Shown here: positions 6,149-7,669 of the stretch, piece after piece | Numbering within the stretch: the first letter of the stretch is position 1 | Layout: each line of letters starts with the position of its first letter | DNA from: Bacteroidales bacterium | Lineage (GTDB): Bacteria > Bacteroidota > Bacteroidia > Bacteroidales > SM23-62 | Reading direction: 5' to 3' | Length of the DNA stretch: 7,669 nucleotides | NCBI GenBank assembly: GCA_016783865.1 | Contig: JADHVS010000204.1 | Span: forward strand, 1 to 7,669 | Notes under the pieces: generated by a model | What the model was told of the DNA's origin: nothing | The model's input: only the letters and a program-made list of their open reading frames with translations | The model's database searches: none | Position numbers and translations under genes: made by a program

Positions 6149-7669
6149 TTAAAATATAATTTCCAAATTGTGTTTGTCTTTTGAAATCCTGAGCAATGCA
6201 CTAAATACCTCTCCGGATTTCTTAATATCAATCTCTTTCCCGTCGAGGAAAATTCGAGTGGGCTCTCCCTGGATAAACATCAGTTCTGCTACGTGATCAT
6301 TGTGTGATCTGTTTTCGATCACGCCGCTGACCATACCCAGGTCACCCGATAAATGGATCGGCTCATTCCCGATAAAACCGTCACGGGATAATTCAAAATG
6401 AATACGTTTGTTTTCTGTAATGACCGCAAAGCGTGACCGTAAGCCATCCTTTGGGTATATCCAAAACTCTTCACCGGCCATGTTCAGTTTTCCTCCATAG
6501 GCAATCCAGCCAAACAACGGATCATTTGTGAGTATTGTAATCGCCGTCCTTATTCCTGCTCCATATCCGAGATCTGCTTCACCGTCGTAATGCCATGCGC
6601 CCCTGGGTACATTTTTCCTGATCCAGGCCCTGCCAAATTTTGAGGGCATAAAGGCCCATCCGGTTGCACCATCGTTTTCTTTTCCCGGGAACCAATAACC
6701 GTAATCCGATTCTTCTGTCCCGGTATTCATCAGGCTCCAGGAGCTCAGATAGGAAGCATATCCCAACTGCAGCCAATCGGATGGATCATCTGCAAATACC
6801 ATCCCGTAATCCAAAATAGACCAACCTCCCATTTTCGCCATATAGCTGAGGCAATGTTGATCAGAACTGACGGACCAGTCTGAACCGAGCAGGAAATATT
6901 TGGTTTCCAGCCACCCCCTGACCGATAATCCGGCATAATGCTGGCGTTCAAGGAATTCGTATGATTTCTTCTTGCTCACCTCGGGATGAGAATACCACTT
7001 CTCTAATCGCTTATCCCACCAAAGATTGGAATCGGGCTCCATCTCATTCATGGTGCCATATTTGGCCAGTGCATAACTCGATTCGAAAGCCGTCCTGTCG
7101 ATACTGTATTCCGAACCATATGGATAGGGATCATCATATACAAAATACTTTACCTTCGTTTCCCATTCCTTCCTGAGAAACTCAGCCTCATCGAATCGTT
7201 TGTGTTTATCAAGCTCCCGGATGAGATCGAGGATAACCAGTTCGTTATAACAGCCAATCTTATAAGTTTCATACCACGGGAGGACCTCATATGGATAGAT
7301 AAAATAAGCCCTGGCTGTCTGGTATGCCCTTTCAAGATAACCTTCCGCGTCGAGGTATTTCACCTTTTCCGGATACATGCTTGCAATCTGGTACATGTGA
7401 AAATAGAGCATAAACATGTGCGGATAATCATATGATCTCCAGATATTCATTTTATCCAGGTTCCTGTTCTTCACCCCTGCCCTGGCCAGTGTGTCGCGGT
7501 TTACCATCCAGTTGGGAGTGCCATAAATTCCATAGGGATAGGGATCATCCTGATCTGTTCGTTGCAGTCCTCCCCAGACAAAATGTTCAAGATAATATTC
7601 AACGGCTTCTATTTCTTTATCTTCCGGGAAGAAGACATTTTTGGCAGCCACATAGGGCGCCTTGCAGAG
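6149..7669 (-). CDS. Large predicted carbohydrate-active protein, tentatively DUF5695-like, N-terminus beyond window
   Basis: The reading frame is open through the right edge, so the visible 506 residues are the C-terminal part; the GTG at 7651 is not a real start. I tentatively assign the sequence to DUF5695, a Bacteroidota family of unknown activity with proteins of roughly 850-900 residues; this is recalled, not searched. In visible-residue numbering, about 10-350 are helical and rich in Trp, Tyr and His (GIYGTPNWMVNRD, YDYPHMFMLYFHMYQIA, YKIGCYNELVILDLI), like an alpha/alpha-toroid sugar-binding fold. About 385-506 look like a beta-sandwich cap (FGWIAYGGKLNMAGEE, LDGKEIDI). The heptamer DDPYPYG occurs twice, at 41-47 and 179-185. 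Many acidic and aromatic residues suit a glycoside hydrolase or lyase, but no catalytic pair can be named. Export cannot be judged without the N-terminus. The sulfatase gene follows after 13 bases, suggesting a shared glycan substrate. Confidence 0.7.
   Translation of the reverse strand, partial: LCKAPYVAAKNVFFPEDKEIEAVEYYLEHFVWGGLQRTDQDDPYPYGIYGTPNWMVNRDTLARAGVKNRNLDKMNIWRSYDYPHMFMLYFHMYQIASMYPEKVKYLDAEGYLERAYQTARAYFIYPYEVLPWYETYKIGCYNELVILDLIRELDKHKRFDEAEFLRKEWETKVKYFVYDDPYPYGSEYSIDRTAFESSYALAKYGTMNEMEPDSNLWWDKRLEKWYSHPEVSKKKSYEFLERQHYAGLSVRGWLETKYFLLGSDWSVSSDQHCLSYMAKMGGWSILDYGMVFADDPSDWLQLGYASYLSSWSLMNTGTEESDYGYWFPGKENDGATGWAFMPSKFGRAWIRKNVPRGAWHYDGEADLGYGAGIRTAITILTNDPLFGWIAYGGKLNMAGEEFWIYPKDGLRSRFAVITENKRIHFELSRDGFIGNEPIHLSGDLGMVSGVIENRSHNDHVAELMFIQGEPTRIFLDGKEIDIKKSGEVFSALLRISKDKHNLEIIF

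Noticed and set aside
6136..6231. Upstream in-frame start for the sulfatase, adding 32 residues
   Set aside because: It overlaps the end of the preceding gene by more than 80 bases and places a polar segment before a clear lipoprotein signal peptide; the ATG at 6135 fits better.
1..7669. tRNA, rRNA, CRISPR array, insertion sequence, toxin-antitoxin or phage-defence genes
   Set aside because: I looked on both strands and saw no cloverleaf, regularly spaced repeats, transposase motifs or defence-type domains.

Overview
The window looks like a piece of a Bacteroidota chromosome. It carries a SusC-type TonB-dependent receptor, an ECF sigma factor of the FecI-like kind with a hydrophobic C-terminal tail, a FecR-type anti-sigma factor with a DUF4974-like C-terminus, and a lipoprotein sulfatase. 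The receptor N-terminus resembles those I associate with Marinilabiliales/Prolixibacteraceae-like Bacteroidales, but this is an impression and the genus cannot be fixed from the sequence. All recognised genes lie on the minus strand, so the window is transcribed from right to left.

Layout in transcription order: (1) 7669-6149, the C-terminal 506 residues of a large predicted carbohydrate-active protein, tentatively DUF5695-like, cut by the window edge. (2) 6135-4681, an exported family S1 sulfatase lipoprotein of the iduronate-2-sulfatase-like type, 13 bases behind gene 1 and probably in the same operon. (3) 4680-4145, a 536-base gap with no intact gene, holding only coding-like patches. (4) 4144-3548, an ECF sigma factor starting at GTG. 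(5) 3547-3302, a spacer with a strong nested inverted repeat. (6) 3301-2255, a FecR anti-sigma factor with one membrane span. (7) 2254-2090, a spacer with a 26-base perfect palindrome and a small repeat cluster. (8) 2089-1, a SusC receptor with an N-terminal STN signalling domain, whose last part lies beyond the window.

Working model (family knowledge plus inference): the receptor imports an oligosaccharide across the outer membrane. Its STN domain reports substrate binding to FecR, which releases the sigma factor to transcribe the receptor operon. The sulfatase and the DUF5695-like protein would process a sulfated or uronic-acid-containing glycan at the cell surface or in the periplasm. This fits the edge of a polysaccharide utilization locus, but no SusD, lyase or classified glycoside hydrolase is visible, so the substrate is unknown. 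The sigma/FecR segment is visibly more AT-rich than the sulfatase segment, and the debris-like gap separates them, so the two halves may have different histories. I see no tRNA, rRNA, CRISPR array or intact mobile element. The least described parts are the DUF5695-like protein and the hairpins in both spacers of the sigma-fecR-susC unit.
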